The position numbers were made by a program, and so were the translations under genes. Below the pieces are notes generated by a model. The model ran no database searches. It saw nothing but the letters and a program-made list of their open reading frames with translations, and was not told where the DNA came from. Shown piece after piece: positions 16,292 through 25,401 of a stretch of DNA of 64,000 nt. Numbering within the stretch: the stretch's first letter is position 1; every line of letters begins with the position of its first letter. The stretch comes from Flavobacterium endoglycinae. GTDB taxonomy: Bacteria; Bacteroidota; Bacteroidia; Flavobacteriales; Flavobacteriaceae. The DNA lies in the NCBI RefSeq assembly GCF_017352115.1, contig NZ_CP071448.1:310001-374000 (forward strand), given 5' to 3'.

Positions 16292-17269
16292 CTAAAATCC
16301 GCTTGGTTTCAAATGTAAACCTGTGGTTTCTTCCAATCCGAACATTAAATTCATGTTTTGGATTGCTTGTCCTGAAGCACCTTTGGTTAAGTTATCTATA
16401 ATTGATGTTATGAGAACCCGGTTTCCTTTTTTCAATAAACTAATAATACATTTGTTCGTTTGCACAACCTGTTTCATGTTGATGTTGGTTGTTGTAACGG
16501 TTACGAAAGGCTCATTTTTATAGAATTCTTCGTATTTTTCAACTAATTGCTCCAAACTATCATCGCATAATGTGTAAAGCGTTGCAAAAATTCCTCTTGG
16601 AAAATCTCCTCTATTCGGAATAAAAAGCAATTCGCTGTCAAAATCATCCTGCAACTGAACCAAACTTTCTGAAATTTCGCCTAAATGCTGGTGTTCAAAA
16701 GCTTTATAATGCGAAAAATTGTTATTTCTCCAACTGAAATGAGAAGTTTCTGAAAGACCTACGCCTGCTCCTGTGCTTCCTGTTGTTGCATTAATATGAA
16801 CATCGTTATTCAACAAATTGTGTTCTGCTAAAGGCAACAAAGCCAACTGAATAGCTGTTGCAAAACAACCTGGATTGGCAATATAATTTGCTTTTTTAAT
16901 TTCTGCTTTGTTGATTTCTGGCAATCCGTAAATGAAATCCTTTCCTTCGAAATGAGCATCTTTATTCAATCTAAAATCATTTCCTAAATCGATAATTTTA
17001 GTATGACTCGCAAACTGATTTTCTTTCAAAAATGATATCGATTTTCCGTGACCTAAACACAAGAAAACAACATTCACATTCGGGTTGATTTCGGCTGTGA
17101 AATTCATTTCAATATCGCCCATCAAATCGTGGTGCGCTACAGAAAGTGGTTTCCCAGCGTTTGTTGTACTGTAAACAAAATCGATGTTTACTTTTGGATG
17201 ATACATTAAAATTCTGATGAGTTCTCCGGCCGTATAGCCCGAACCACCAATAATTCCGACATTAATCAT
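16292..17269 (-). CDS. argC: N-acetyl-(succinyl-)gamma-glutamyl-phosphate reductase
   Basis: NADPH-dependent reduction of N-acylglutamyl phosphate to the semialdehyde. The 325-residue protein begins with the Rossmann motif GIIGGSGYTAGELIRIL and has the catalytic cysteine in NPGCFATAIQLALLPL. A conserved His and the substrate loop lie in HFSWRNNNFSHYKAFEHQH. The start codon lies inside the end of argG (8-base overlap), so the two are translationally coupled. Confidence 0.95.
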   Translation of the reverse strand: MINVGIIGGSGYTAGELIRILMYHPKVNIDFVYSTTNAGKPLSVAHHDLMGDIEMNFTAEINPNVNVVFLCLGHGKSISFLKENQFASHTKIIDLGNDFRLNKDAHFEGKDFIYGLPEINKAEIKKANYIANPGCFATAIQLALLPLAEHNLLNNDVHINATTGSTGAGVGLSETSHFSWRNNNFSHYKAFEHQHLGEISESLVQLQDDFDSELLFIPNRGDFPRGIFATLYTLCDDSLEQLVEKYEEFYKNEPFVTVTTTNINMKQVVQTNKCIISLLKKGNRVLITSIIDNLTKGASGQAIQNMNLMFGLEETTGLHLKPSGF

Positions 17270-18455
17270 GGTCTAATTTGTTTACAGATGAGAAAATATT
17301 TTGAGCATTTCCTAAAATCTTAATAAATCCTTTTGCATCTTCAGATGTCCAAGCATTGTTCATTTCGCCATACTGACCGAAACCAGTGTTCATCAAATCA
17401 TTTTCAGATTCGATTCCGTCAAGCGAAAAATGATATGGTTTTAATGAAACTGTAACCGTTCCATTTACTGTTTTTTGAGTGTCTTGCAAGAAAGTCTCAA
17501 TGTTTCTCATTACAGGATCTAAAAACTGACCTTCATGAAATAACATTCCGTACCAGTTTCCTAACTGTTCTTTCCAATATTGCTGCCATTTTCCTAAAGT
17601 ATGTTTCTCTAATAAATGGTGTGCTTTGATGATGATTAATGGTGCAGCAGCCTCAAAACCAACTCTTCCTTTAATTCCGATAATCGTATCGCCAACGTGA
17701 ATATCTCTTCCAATTGCGTAAGCGTTTGCTAATTTTTCAAGCGCTACAATATTATTTGATGGTTTATCTGTTTTTCCGTTTAAACCAACTAATTCTCCTT
17801 GCTCAAAATGAAGCGTTACTTTTTCTTCACCTTCTTTTTGCAATTGCGAAGGATAAGCTTCGCTTGGCAATGGCTGTCCTGAAGTTAAAGTTTCTTTTCC
17901 TCCAACACTTGTTCCCCAAAGTCCTTTATTAATAGAATATTGCGCTTTTTCCCAAGAATAGCTAACACCATTTTTTTGAAGGTATTCTACTTCTTCTTGT
18001 CTTGACAATTTTAAATCTCTAATTGGTGTAATGATTTCGATTTCTGGAGCAATAGTTTGGAAAATCAAATCAAAACGAATTTGGTCGTTTCCTGCACCTG
18101 TGCTTCCGTGTGCGATTGCGCTTGCTCCAACTTTTTTAGCATATTTTATGGCTTCAATAGCTTGAAAAACACGCTCTGCACTTACTGATAATGGGTACGT
18201 ATTGTTTTTTAATACGTTTCCGAAAATCAAATATTTTATAGCTTTATCATAATATTTATCTACGATTGTCAAGTTTGCGTGTTGCGCACTTCCTAACTCG
18301 TAAGCTCTTTTTTCAATAGCTGTTAATTCTTCAGCAGAAAATCCTCCTGTGTCAACAAGAACAGTGTGAACTTCGTATCCTTTTTCATTTTTTAAATATT
18401 TCAAACAATACGAGGTATCTAATCCTCCGCTATAAGCTAATACTACTTTTTTCAT
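17262..18455 (-). CDS. argG: Argininosuccinate synthase
   Basis: ATP-dependent ligation of citrulline and aspartate. The 397-residue protein opens with the PP-loop motif AYSGGLDTSYCLKYL and contains AHGSTGAGNDQIRFDL, a citrulline/aspartate-binding segment conserved in ArgG. The length fits the family. It is the second gene of the operon, 54 bases after the GNAT gene and overlapping argC. Its early position, ahead of the rest of the pathway, is usual for Bacteroidota arginine clusters. Confidence 0.97.
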   Translation of the reverse strand: MKKVVLAYSGGLDTSYCLKYLKNEKGYEVHTVLVDTGGFSAEELTAIEKRAYELGSAQHANLTIVDKYYDKAIKYLIFGNVLKNNTYPLSVSAERVFQAIEAIKYAKKVGASAIAHGSTGAGNDQIRFDLIFQTIAPEIEIITPIRDLKLSRQEEVEYLQKNGVSYSWEKAQYSINKGLWGTSVGGKETLTSGQPLPSEAYPSQLQKEGEEKVTLHFEQGELVGLNGKTDKPSNNIVALEKLANAYAIGRDIHVGDTIIGIKGRVGFEAAAPLIIIKAHHLLEKHTLGKWQQYWKEQLGNWYGMLFHEGQFLDPVMRNIETFLQDTQKTVNGTVTVSLKPYHFSLDGIESENDLMNTGFGQYGEMNNAWTSEDAKGFIKILGNAQNIFSSVNKLDHD

Positions 18456-18509
18456 TTTTTATAATTTAGGCTAATACTTTCGTATGTAGCAGTTTGAGAT
18501 TTCTTTTGA

Positions 18510-19157
18510 TTAAATTTTGAATAAAAAAACAAATGACAATATTTTGTTTAAGAATAAAGCTTGTTTGATTTTCTTCAATCTGCTTAAAACAGCCTCGTTA
18601 AAAGGATGTCTCGGCGGATTTTTTTGTTTTTCCTTTGGATCGTATAACATCCCTGTACAAAGGCACATTTTATTTTCTTTGCTTTGCAAAATTGGGAAAT
18701 TGGTACACGTTTTACAGCCAGCCCAAAAACTTGGATCGGTTGTCAATTCTGAGAAAGGAACTGGTTTGTAACCTAATTCAGAGTTGATTTTCATAACCGC
18801 TAAACCAGTTGTAATTCCGAATATTTTAGCATCTGGATATCTCTTCAACGAGTATTCAAAAACTTTCGATTTTATCTTTTTTGCCAAACCTAGACTTCTA
18901 TAATCTGGGTGTACAATTAAACCAGAATGTGCCACGAATTTTCCGTGTTCCCAGCTTTCGATATAACAAAAACCTGCAAATTTTCCATCGGCCAGAGCAA
19001 TCATCGCATCACCATTCGACATTTTTTTCTGAATGTACTCAGGAGTTCTTTTAGCAATCCCCGTACCTCTTAGTAAGGCAGATGATTCTATCGTATCGCA
19101 GATTTCTTGTGCGAATTTGAAGTGTTCTTCCTGGGTAACAACAATAGATATCTTCAT
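18510..19157 (-). CDS. GNAT acyltransferase heading the arginine operon, candidate N-acylglutamate synthase
   Basis: A 215-residue GNAT-fold protein with the acyl-CoA pyrophosphate loop in VHPDYRSLGLAKKI (82-95). A C-terminal cysteine cluster, Cys148-x2-Cys151 and Cys165-x-Cys167, is not part of the ordinary GNAT fold and could bind a metal. It is the first gene of an operon that otherwise lacks argA and argJ, so acylation of glutamate (with acetyl- or succinyl-CoA) is the obvious missing step. That function is inferred from context. The last ~25 residues are basic and hydrophobic (KQALFLNKILSFVFLFKI). The start ATG lies one base after the stop of an unsupported 61-codon upstream frame. Confidence 0.78.
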   Translation of the reverse strand: MKISIVVTQEEHFKFAQEICDTIESSALLRGTGIAKRTPEYIQKKMSNGDAMIALADGKFAGFCYIESWEHGKFVAHSGLIVHPDYRSLGLAKKIKSKVFEYSLKRYPDAKIFGITTGLAVMKINSELGYKPVPFSELTTDPSFWAGCKTCTNFPILQSKENKMCLCTGMLYDPKEKQKNPPRHPFNEAVLSRLKKIKQALFLNKILSFVFLFKI

Positions 19158-19493
19158 TTCAATTATTGAAGTTAGAGTTAAAAATTAAAGAATGTTGTTT
19201 AGTTTGAAATCCAGAATTGAATCCAATAAAATGTAGTACAAAAAAAGTAACATTCTTAAAATCAAATAATTGATAAAGAAAAATTACAAAATAATAAATA
19301 CTTTTAGGATATGTTTGTCCAATGGACAAATTATGTGATTTCAAAATGAAAAATGGATATGAATAAATATACGGTTATAAAACTCAGTGGATACTATAGA
19401 GATAGTGTCCGTACTTCGGGAGAAGTAATCGGTGAGTTTGTCCGTGACAAAGAAGTTATATGTAAACTTATTTTATTCATCGGTGCAAAAGTA
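19158..19493 (-). promoter_or_regulatory. Long 5' leader of the arginine operon with two related palindromes and a short upstream frame
   Basis: From the predicted start near 19480 to the GNAT ATG the leader is about 320 bases. It holds TTTGTCACGGACAAA (19437-19451) and the perfect 17-base palindrome TTTGTCCATTGGACAAA (19314-19330). The two share half-sites, so GGACAAA of the first can also pair with TTTGTCC of the second, an attenuator-like set of alternative hairpins. A 28-codon frame (19394-19480) spans the first palindrome and has two CGG arginine codons, which I expect to be rare in such an AT-rich genome. No T run follows the second hairpin, so if regulatory it may act on translation or as a protein operator. 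The layout is seen; regulation is hypothesis. Confidence 0.45.
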
Positions 19494-19519
19494 CACCTTT
19501 TTTTAATTTACAAAACAAA
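19486..19519 (-). promoter_or_regulatory. Promoter of the arginine/proline operon
   Basis: On the minus strand TACTTTTG (19493-19486) fits the -7 consensus TAnnTTTG exactly. TTTG boxes lie 17 and 22 bases upstream of it, bracketing the usual 19-21 spacing. Transcription should start near 19480. Confidence 0.6.
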
Positions 19520-19680
19520 AAAATAAAATTCTAACATTTTTTTAATGGAATGTTTGTTTTTGAAGAGGCTAAGATTCTAAGTATCTAAGGTTCTAAGGTT
19601 TGTGTATGACTAAAAAATGTAAACCTAAAAACCTAAAACATGAAACTTGAAACCTGAAACTTAAAATATAAACAAAAAAA
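19520..19680. other. Gene-free spacer with word repeats
   Basis: Between the arginine promoter and the M1 peptidase terminator there is only low-complexity sequence: TAAGATTCTAAGTATCTAAG words near 19568 and ACCTAAAAACCTAAAACATG words near 19622. No reading frame or structured element of note. Confidence 0.6.
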
Positions 19681-19715
19681 AATCCCAAACCCAACAAAAG
19701 TTGGAATTTGGGATT
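19681..19715 (-). terminator. Intrinsic terminator of the M1 peptidase gene
   Basis: A long stem AATCCCAAA-CCAAC / GTTGG-TTTGGGATT with small internal bulge and AAAA loop is followed on the minus strand by nine T. It lies 22 bases past the stop. Confidence 0.85.
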
Positions 19716-19737
19716 TTCAATATTGTATTTTTAATTC

Positions 19738-22008
19738 TTATTTCTTAGTGAATGGAATTGTTTGTCCATTTCCTAAAATAATCATATCGAAACCAGTTTT
19801 AGCTTCATTGTATTTGAATTTCAAACCAGCTCCTTTAGATTCAAAAGTATCTTTTTCATTTGGAACTGCTTTTACAGCAAACTTAGGAAAATCAGTAATT
19901 TCAACACTTAAAGTACTGTTTTTCTCTGTAACTTCAATGGTTAATGGTGCTCTGTTGGTTACAAATGTTCCCACATAACCATCTAAAATAACGTCTTTTT
20001 CAATTTTACCTTTTCCAGCTGTCCAAACATTATTTGATTCGTTATTATCTGGGAAAGCATGATCTGGATCTAATGTAATACTTTCAATTTCTTCAGTTGA
20101 ATTATGCTTGAAAGACCATTCTGTATTGCGCTGCCAGATTTCTACAGGAAGATTAACTCTTGTAACTTTTCCGCTTTTTGTTTTTACATCCAAGACAATC
20201 GGCATAGGCATTTTATCAAAATTTTCAACAGTAATAATAACTCCTTTTGCTGGGTCATTTTTCACATATTTAATAGAATTGATTCCTTGGTCAAAACGCC
20301 AGTTGTTTACAAACCAGCTTCTCCAGAACCAGCTTAAATCTTCTCCAGCAACGTTTTCCATACTTCTGAAAAAGTCATCTGGTTGTGGATGTTTGTATGC
20401 CCAACGCTGAATATAAGTTCTAAAAGCATTATCAAAACGCTCTTTTCCTAAAATTTGTTCTCTTAAAATGATTAAACCTGCACTTGGTTTAAAGTAACAT
20501 AACATACCAATATTAGCTTCCTTCATATTATCAGGAGAACTCATAATGGTTTCTAAGTCAGGTCTTGTAAATGGTTCTGCCTGCTCATGTAAATTTGTTG
20601 GTTCTTCTTTATATTCACCATTATTAAATGCCGCAGTACTTAATGAGTTGATGAAAGTATTAAATCCTTCATCCATCCAGCCAAATAATCTTTCGTTTGA
20701 ACCCACAATCATTGGGAACCAGATATGTCCAAATTCATGATCTGTAACTCCCCAAAGGTCTTGTCCTTTAGATTTCCATCCGCAGAAAACAATTCCAGGA
20801 TATTCCATTCCGCCTTCATTTCCTGCTACGTTTGTTGCTACAGGATAAGGATATTCGAACCATTGTTTAGAATAATGCTCGATTGAAGCTTTTACGTATT
20901 CAGTAGAACGCCCATAAGCGCCGCGTCCAGCACTTTCAACTGGATAAGCTGACAAGGCTAATGCTTTTTTACCGCTTGGAAGGTTAATTTTGGCTCCATC
21001 TAAGATAAAAGCAGCTGATGAGGCCCAAGAAAAATCACGTGCGTTTTTAATTTTATAATGCCATGTTTTCTCTGTCCCTGAATTTGCGTTAGCGGTTGAA
21101 GCAACTTCTTGTTCAGAACGAATTGTCACCGTTTGATCACTATTAGAAGCCTCTTTATATTTTTTGAAATGATCTGCAGAAAGCACTTCCTGACCATTTA
21201 CCAATTCACCTGAAGCTACTACAAATTGATTAGCAGGAACGGTTAATTTTACATCAAAATCACCATATTCTAAATAAAACTCAGAAGCTCCTAAATACGG
21301 TGGAGTATTCCAGCCTCTTACATCATCATACACGCACATACGCGGGTACCATTGTGCAATTGTGAAGATTTTTCCATTTTTAGTTTCCAAAACTCCCATT
21401 CTGTCTGATCCTTCAAACGGCGCTATGAAAGAGAATTCGATTTTAACTTTTACCGAACCTCCTTTTGCCGCTAATTCCTGTGGAAGGAAAATCTGCATTC
21501 TAGTATCTGTAATAATATATTTTGCTTCAACTTCTGTTTTGTTTTTTGCACCAGAAATAACTTTTACAGACTTTATTTTGTTTCCACCATCAAAAACTTG
21601 TCCTTGCGCTCCATTACGGCTTCCTGTCAAAGGCACAACCGCATTTCCTCTTGAATCGTCTTTAAACAGGTTTTGATCTAAATTCAGCCAAAGGAAACCT
21701 AATTTATCTGGACTGTTATTGGTATAGGTAATTTCGTCTGTCCCCACAATTTCATTTGTTACAGCATTTAATTTTGCCGTAATCTGATAATCAGCTCTGT
21801 TCTGCCAGTATTCTACTCCTGGCTGACCGCTTGCTGTGCGCGTAGAAGTTCCGTTTTTAGTGTAAAAATGCGGACCAAATGCATCATGGTAATTGTAATT
21901 ATTAACTGGATTTGATGCTGTAGCCGACGGAGTTTGCTGCGCCGAAACAGATAAAATCCCAAAAAATAAAGCCACGGTTAAAATGGCTTTTACAGAATGC
22001 TTTTTCAT
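19738..22008 (-). CDS. Secreted M1 family metallopeptidase
   Basis: A 756-residue gluzincin aminopeptidase-like protein. A cleavable signal peptide of about 23 residues (ending SVSA-QQ) directs export. The zinc site is complete: HEFGH at 424-428 and the third ligand Glu447 in WMDEGFNTF. The exopeptidase motif is GGMEYP (399-404), close to the canonical GxMEN but with Tyr for Asn. N-terminal beta-sandwich (about 70-330), catalytic domain (about 370-580) and C-terminal region follow the usual order. There is no type IX sorting domain, so it probably stays in the periplasm. Single-gene unit with its own terminator; substrate unknown. Confidence 0.9.
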   Translation of the reverse strand: MKKHSVKAILTVALFFGILSVSAQQTPSATASNPVNNYNYHDAFGPHFYTKNGTSTRTASGQPGVEYWQNRADYQITAKLNAVTNEIVGTDEITYTNNSPDKLGFLWLNLDQNLFKDDSRGNAVVPLTGSRNGAQGQVFDGGNKIKSVKVISGAKNKTEVEAKYIITDTRMQIFLPQELAAKGGSVKVKIEFSFIAPFEGSDRMGVLETKNGKIFTIAQWYPRMCVYDDVRGWNTPPYLGASEFYLEYGDFDVKLTVPANQFVVASGELVNGQEVLSADHFKKYKEASNSDQTVTIRSEQEVASTANANSGTEKTWHYKIKNARDFSWASSAAFILDGAKINLPSGKKALALSAYPVESAGRGAYGRSTEYVKASIEHYSKQWFEYPYPVATNVAGNEGGMEYPGIVFCGWKSKGQDLWGVTDHEFGHIWFPMIVGSNERLFGWMDEGFNTFINSLSTAAFNNGEYKEEPTNLHEQAEPFTRPDLETIMSSPDNMKEANIGMLCYFKPSAGLIILREQILGKERFDNAFRTYIQRWAYKHPQPDDFFRSMENVAGEDLSWFWRSWFVNNWRFDQGINSIKYVKNDPAKGVIITVENFDKMPMPIVLDVKTKSGKVTRVNLPVEIWQRNTEWSFKHNSTEEIESITLDPDHAFPDNNESNNVWTAGKGKIEKDVILDGYVGTFVTNRAPLTIEVTEKNSTLSVEITDFPKFAVKAVPNEKDTFESKGAGLKFKYNEAKTGFDMIILGNGQTIPFTKK

Positions 22009-22194
22009 ATTTTTTAGCTATTTATGTAGCAAATTAATGAAAAAAAAAGCTATCAGCAGAGAAATATCTAAGCTTAAATTTAATTTTAGCAAAATTTTAC
22101 CAATAAAATAAATTAAGCGTTTTTCTTAAAAAATTAAAAATTATTAAAATATCTTTACATCACTTAAAAAACAATTCTCTTCAATTCTATTATT

Positions 22195-23046
22195 TTGAAC
22201 ACAACAATATCAAATTCAACACTTAAAGCTTCAATCAAATCGGCAGGAGCTGAATTATTTTCTTTAAAAGACAATCAAAACAAGGAATATATTTGGGAAG
22301 GAAATCCCGATTTTTGGGGCAAACACTCTCCTATTCTTTTTCCTATTGTGGGTACTTTAAAAAACAATACCTACACCGCTAATGGCAATGAATATGAGCT
22401 GTCAAGACATGGTTTTGCAAGGGATATGGAATTTCAATTGGTTGAAAAAACAGAAAACAGCGCTGTTTTTTCTTTACAATCAAATGAAGAAACATTAAAA
22501 AAATATCCATTCAAATTTGAATTGCAGCTTATTTATACTTTAGAAAATACTTCATTAAAAATAGAATACGTAGTAATTAATAAAGGTGATAGTAAAATAC
22601 CTTTTTCAATTGGTGCGCATCCGGCAATAGCACTTCCGGAAAGTTTTGAAAGCTATTCTTTTAAATTCGAAAAAGAGGAATCTTTAAAATATAATTTACT
22701 GGAAAATGATTTGATTTCGAATAAGACCGAAACGCTGAAAACAACCGAAAATGTAGTTCCCTTACATTATAAACTTTTCGAAAATGATGCTCTTGTTTTT
22801 AAAACATTAGAATCGAATTCATTGACAATTCTTGAAAATTCAAAACCGTATGTTCAAATTGATTTTGAAGATTTTCCGAGTTTAGGAATCTGGACAAAAG
22901 ATCAGGCTCCTTTTATTTGTATAGAACCTTGGTTTGGATATTCTGACACTGCTGATAATTCAGGAGATTTATTTCAAAAAGAAGGTATTCTTACTCTAGA
23001 AGCAGATCAAACATTTAACTCACAATTCAGTATCAAAATTTTATAA
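22195..23046 (+). CDS. Aldose 1-epimerase family protein
   Basis: A 283-residue galactose mutarotase-like protein, which interconverts the anomers of a sugar or sugar phosphate. Family signatures: catalytic-site histidines in SRHGFARDMEF and GAHPAIALP, and the catalytic acid in ICIEPWFGYSD. The frame begins with TTG; no in-frame ATG precedes it, and the next downstream Met would cut into the fold, so a TTG start is the best choice. It is followed after one base by a GNAT gene, so the two are co-transcribed. Substrate is not identifiable. Confidence 0.88.
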   Translation: MNTTISNSTLKASIKSAGAELFSLKDNQNKEYIWEGNPDFWGKHSPILFPIVGTLKNNTYTANGNEYELSRHGFARDMEFQLVEKTENSAVFSLQSNEETLKKYPFKFELQLIYTLENTSLKIEYVVINKGDSKIPFSIGAHPAIALPESFESYSFKFEKEESLKYNLLENDLISNKTETLKTTENVVPLHYKLFENDALVFKTLESNSLTILENSKPYVQIDFEDFPSLGIWTKDQAPFICIEPWFGYSDTADNSGDLFQKEGILTLEADQTFNSQFSIKIL

Positions 23047-23047
23047 A

Positions 23048-23596
23048 ATGCTAGAATTCAACTTTCACCCATTTCCTGTCATCGAATCAGAAAGATTGCT
23101 TTTAAGAAGAATTACGAATGATGATGTAAATGAAGTTTTCGAATTACGTTCGAATCCTGAAACCATGAAATACATTCCAAGACCATTAGTCAAAAACAAC
23201 GATGATGCCTTAGCGCATATTGAAATGATTGAAGAAAAAATAAATTCAAACATTGGTATCAACTGGGGAATTACACTAAAAGGCGATTCGAAACTTTTGG
23301 GCATTATTGGTTTTTACAGAATGCAGCCAGAGAATTACCGTGCCGAAATTGGATATATGCTTAATCCTGATTTTCATGGAAAAGGTATTATTCCTGAAGC
23401 TGTTCACTTATTGATACAATATGGTTTTAAAGATTTAAAATTGCATTCTATTGAAGCTGTAATCGATCCCGAAAACCAGGCCTCAGAAAAGGTTTTACAA
23501 AAATGTGGATTTGTGAAAGAATCGCATTTTAAAGAATCTGAGTTTTGGGAAGGAAAATTTCTCGACAAAGTAGTTTACTCGCTATTAAATAGTTAG
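23048..23596 (+). CDS. RimJ/RimL-type GNAT N-acetyltransferase
   Basis: A 182-residue acetyltransferase with the ESERLLLRRITNDDVNEVFEL start of the RimJ/RimL family, the acetyl-CoA loop LNPDFHGKGIIPEA and the closing NQASEKVLQKCGFVKE helix. Members acetylate the N-termini of ribosomal or other proteins, or small molecules; the substrate cannot be read from sequence. The ATG follows the epimerase stop by one base. Confidence 0.85.
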   Translation: MLEFNFHPFPVIESERLLLRRITNDDVNEVFELRSNPETMKYIPRPLVKNNDDALAHIEMIEEKINSNIGINWGITLKGDSKLLGIIGFYRMQPENYRAEIGYMLNPDFHGKGIIPEAVHLLIQYGFKDLKLHSIEAVIDPENQASEKVLQKCGFVKESHFKESEFWEGKFLDKVVYSLLNS

Positions 23597-23672
23597 ATTA
23601 ATTATTTTATTTAAAAATATTTTTTTTCCTGTTAAAAGAAGTATTGAACAATAGTAAAAGGCTTCGTTGCGT

Positions 23673-23680
23673 TATATTTG
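23673..23680 (+). promoter_or_regulatory. Putative -7 box for the DUF3575 gene
   Basis: TATATTTG matches TAnnTTTG and lies 35 bases before the chosen ATG. It supports starting the DUF3575 protein at the internal ATG rather than further upstream, because a longer frame would overlap this box. Confidence 0.45.
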
Positions 23681-23715
23681 CAACCGAAATAAATTATCCT
23701 CAGCATAAAAATACC

Positions 23716-24273
23716 ATGAAAAAACTATCCGCCTTAATTGTTCTTTTTATATCGATTCAATTACAAAGCCAGACTTTCGTAAAATTTAATGGCGCTACTG
23801 CTGCAATTTTAATTCCTAATATTGGAATAGAAACGAGTATTGGTGAAAAAACAACTTTTAGTGCAGATGTAATGGTTTCATTCTGGGAAAGCTTTAATGG
23901 AAATAATCCAATGAAATTCATCACTGTGACTCCTGAAATCCGTTACCATTTTAAAGAAAAATACAATGGATTTTATGCTGGAGCACACATTGGTGCTGAT
24001 AAATATGAAATTCAAAAATGGAACTATTGGGACACCAACAAATACGAAGACGGTTTTGGATACAGAATTGGTGCCACTGTGGGTTATAATTTAAAAATAA
24101 ACGATAAATTTTTACTTGATATTTTTGTTGGCGGTGGCTGGCACCAAGGCTTCTATCATGGCAAATATAATGATGGAACACCAGGAAGATATGAAACAGC
24201 ACCAAACTGGAACAAAAGCGGTGAATGGCTTCCGTATCGTGGCGGGGTAATGCTTTCTTATAAATTGAATTAA
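23716..24273 (+). CDS. DUF3575 outer-membrane beta-barrel protein
   Basis: A 185-residue exported protein. The ATG chosen gives a standard signal peptide ([19 protein letters not shown]), whereas the longer in-frame extension has none and covers a likely promoter. The mature part alternates aromatic and polar residues ([39 protein letters not shown]) and ends MLSYKLN, typical of a small eight-strand outer-membrane barrel of the DUF3575 family. Its stop overlaps the stop of the convergent VF530 gene by four bases. Confidence 0.8.
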   Translation: MKKLSALIVLFISIQLQSQTFVKFNGATAAILIPNIGIETSIGEKTTFSADVMVSFWESFNGNNPMKFITVTPEIRYHFKEKYNGFYAGAHIGADKYEIQKWNYWDTNKYEDGFGYRIGATVGYNLKINDKFLLDIFVGGGWHQGFYHGKYNDGTPGRYETAPNWNKSGEWLPYRGGVMLSYKLN

Positions 24274-24500
24274 TTAGTATTCAGTTTAGGAAGTGTTTTA
24301 ATATACAGATTTTCAACTTTTTTGCGCGCCCAGTCTGTTTTTCTTAGAAACGTTAAACTTGATTTCACACTCGGATTTGAATTAAAACATTTTATTGGAA
24401 TTAATTCTCCCAAAGTATCAAATCCATAATATTCAACGAGAGTTTCTACAATTTTCTGAAGTGTAATTCCATGTAAGGGATCTTTCGATTGATTTTGCAT
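24270..24500 (-). CDS. VF530-like small DNA-binding protein (DUF2132)
   Basis: A 76-residue protein matching the VF530/DUF2132 family from end to end: [42 protein letters not shown] and [10 protein letters not shown] in the family order. The family folds as a small helical DNA-binding protein of unknown role. I use the ATG giving [11 protein letters not shown]. The longer frame upstream runs through the terminator hairpin of the preceding gene and is not coding. Confidence 0.85.
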   Translation of the reverse strand: MQNQSKDPLHGITLQKIVETLVEYYGFDTLGELIPIKCFNSNPSVKSSLTFLRKTDWARKKVENLYIKTLPKLNTN

Positions 24501-24525
24501 ATTTTTATTTTTTAAATAATAGTAA

Positions 24526-24551
24526 AAGACCGTATTTTTCAATACGGTCTT
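24526..24551 (-). terminator. Terminator of the outer-membrane protein gene at 24606
   Basis: A perfect 11-bp stem (AAGACCGTATT / AATACGGTCTT) with GAAA loop on the minus strand is followed by a short T run. Confidence 0.75.
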
Positions 24552-24605
24552 CTTTTTCGCAAAATTACTAAAATAGAATTTTACTGTAATCAAATAAAAA
24601 ATGAA

Positions 24606-25262
24606 TTAGAATATAAACTTAAATCCAACTGAAATTGGAGAAGTTAAGTTTGGATTGCTTCCACCTAATGCTGTATTATAATAAGAATCCACATTAGCAA
24701 CGTGCGCTAATCCAAAATTTGTAACAGTTGTTTTCTCACCATTCTCTGGCTTTAAAGTTGTAGATGTGAAGTTTGCTAAATCATAAGAAAACTCAACAGA
24801 GAAATTCTTTGTAACAAAATAATCAAGACCACCAGAAACAGATAAACCAACTTGGTTTACTTTTAAGTTACTTTCCTTTTCTTTTCCAGTTATAACTGGT
24901 ATTGCTGCCTGTCCGAAGAAATACAATGAACCAGCCACATTCCAATATTTCCTAACTAAAGGTTGAAAAACAAATAAATCTGTTTTTGCTAGTGTTTTAA
25001 TATCTGGACTTCCTGTTGAATACCCATCTGATTTAATATTAATATAACCAATTCCGGCTCCAACGGCAACGGATGGCGTAACAAACGTACCAACTATTGG
25101 CAATACCGATATGCTTGTTCCTTTAATCTCTCCGCTTTTGGTCTGCTGATAACCGAATTGAGAAGTGGCGAACCAAGCTCCTTTTAGTCCTTGTGCTGAA
25201 TCTTGGGCTTTAGCGGTTAAACCCATTAATACAATGCTGACTAATGTTACAATTTTTTTCAT
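24606..25262 (-). CDS. Outer-membrane beta-barrel protein
   Basis: A 218-residue exported protein with signal peptide MKKIVTLVSIVLMGLTAKAQ and a mature part of alternating hydrophobic strands ending in VGFKFIF. This C-terminal aromatic signature is recognised by the BAM machinery. It belongs to the general OmpW/outer-membrane-barrel group common in Bacteroidota; no substrate or partner is apparent. I start at the internal ATG directly before the signal peptide; ten extra in-frame codons upstream add nothing recognisable. Confidence 0.8.
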   Translation of the reverse strand: MKKIVTLVSIVLMGLTAKAQDSAQGLKGAWFATSQFGYQQTKSGEIKGTSISVLPIVGTFVTPSVAVGAGIGYINIKSDGYSTGSPDIKTLAKTDLFVFQPLVRKYWNVAGSLYFFGQAAIPVITGKEKESNLKVNQVGLSVSGGLDYFVTKNFSVEFSYDLANFTSTTLKPENGEKTTVTNFGLAHVANVDSYYNTALGGSNPNLTSPISVGFKFIF

Positions 25263-25389
25263 TATAAATTTGTTTTTGAAATTATACGACAAACTTATGA
25301 GGAAGCTTTTCCGGCGAGGATGATTAAAATCATAGATTAAAAAAAATCTTTAATTATATTTAAGCACGTTAAAGTTTTGCAATTTTCCT

Positions 25390-25397
25390 TACTTTTG
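25390..25397 (+). promoter_or_regulatory. Putative -7 box of smpB, implying a nearly leaderless mRNA
   Basis: TACTTTTG matches TAnnTTTG and ends only four bases before the smpB ATG. With the usual spacing, transcription would begin at or within a few bases of the start codon. No good -33 TTG at 19-21 bases was seen. Confidence 0.4.
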
Positions 25398-25401
25398 TAA
25401 C

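Noticed and set aside
19159..19344. 61-codon frame in the arginine leader, ending one base before the GNAT start
   Set aside because: Composition (Phe, Asn and Tyr from AT-rich codons) looks random and it starts within a palindrome. Its position could still matter for coupling, so it is mentioned in the leader entry only.
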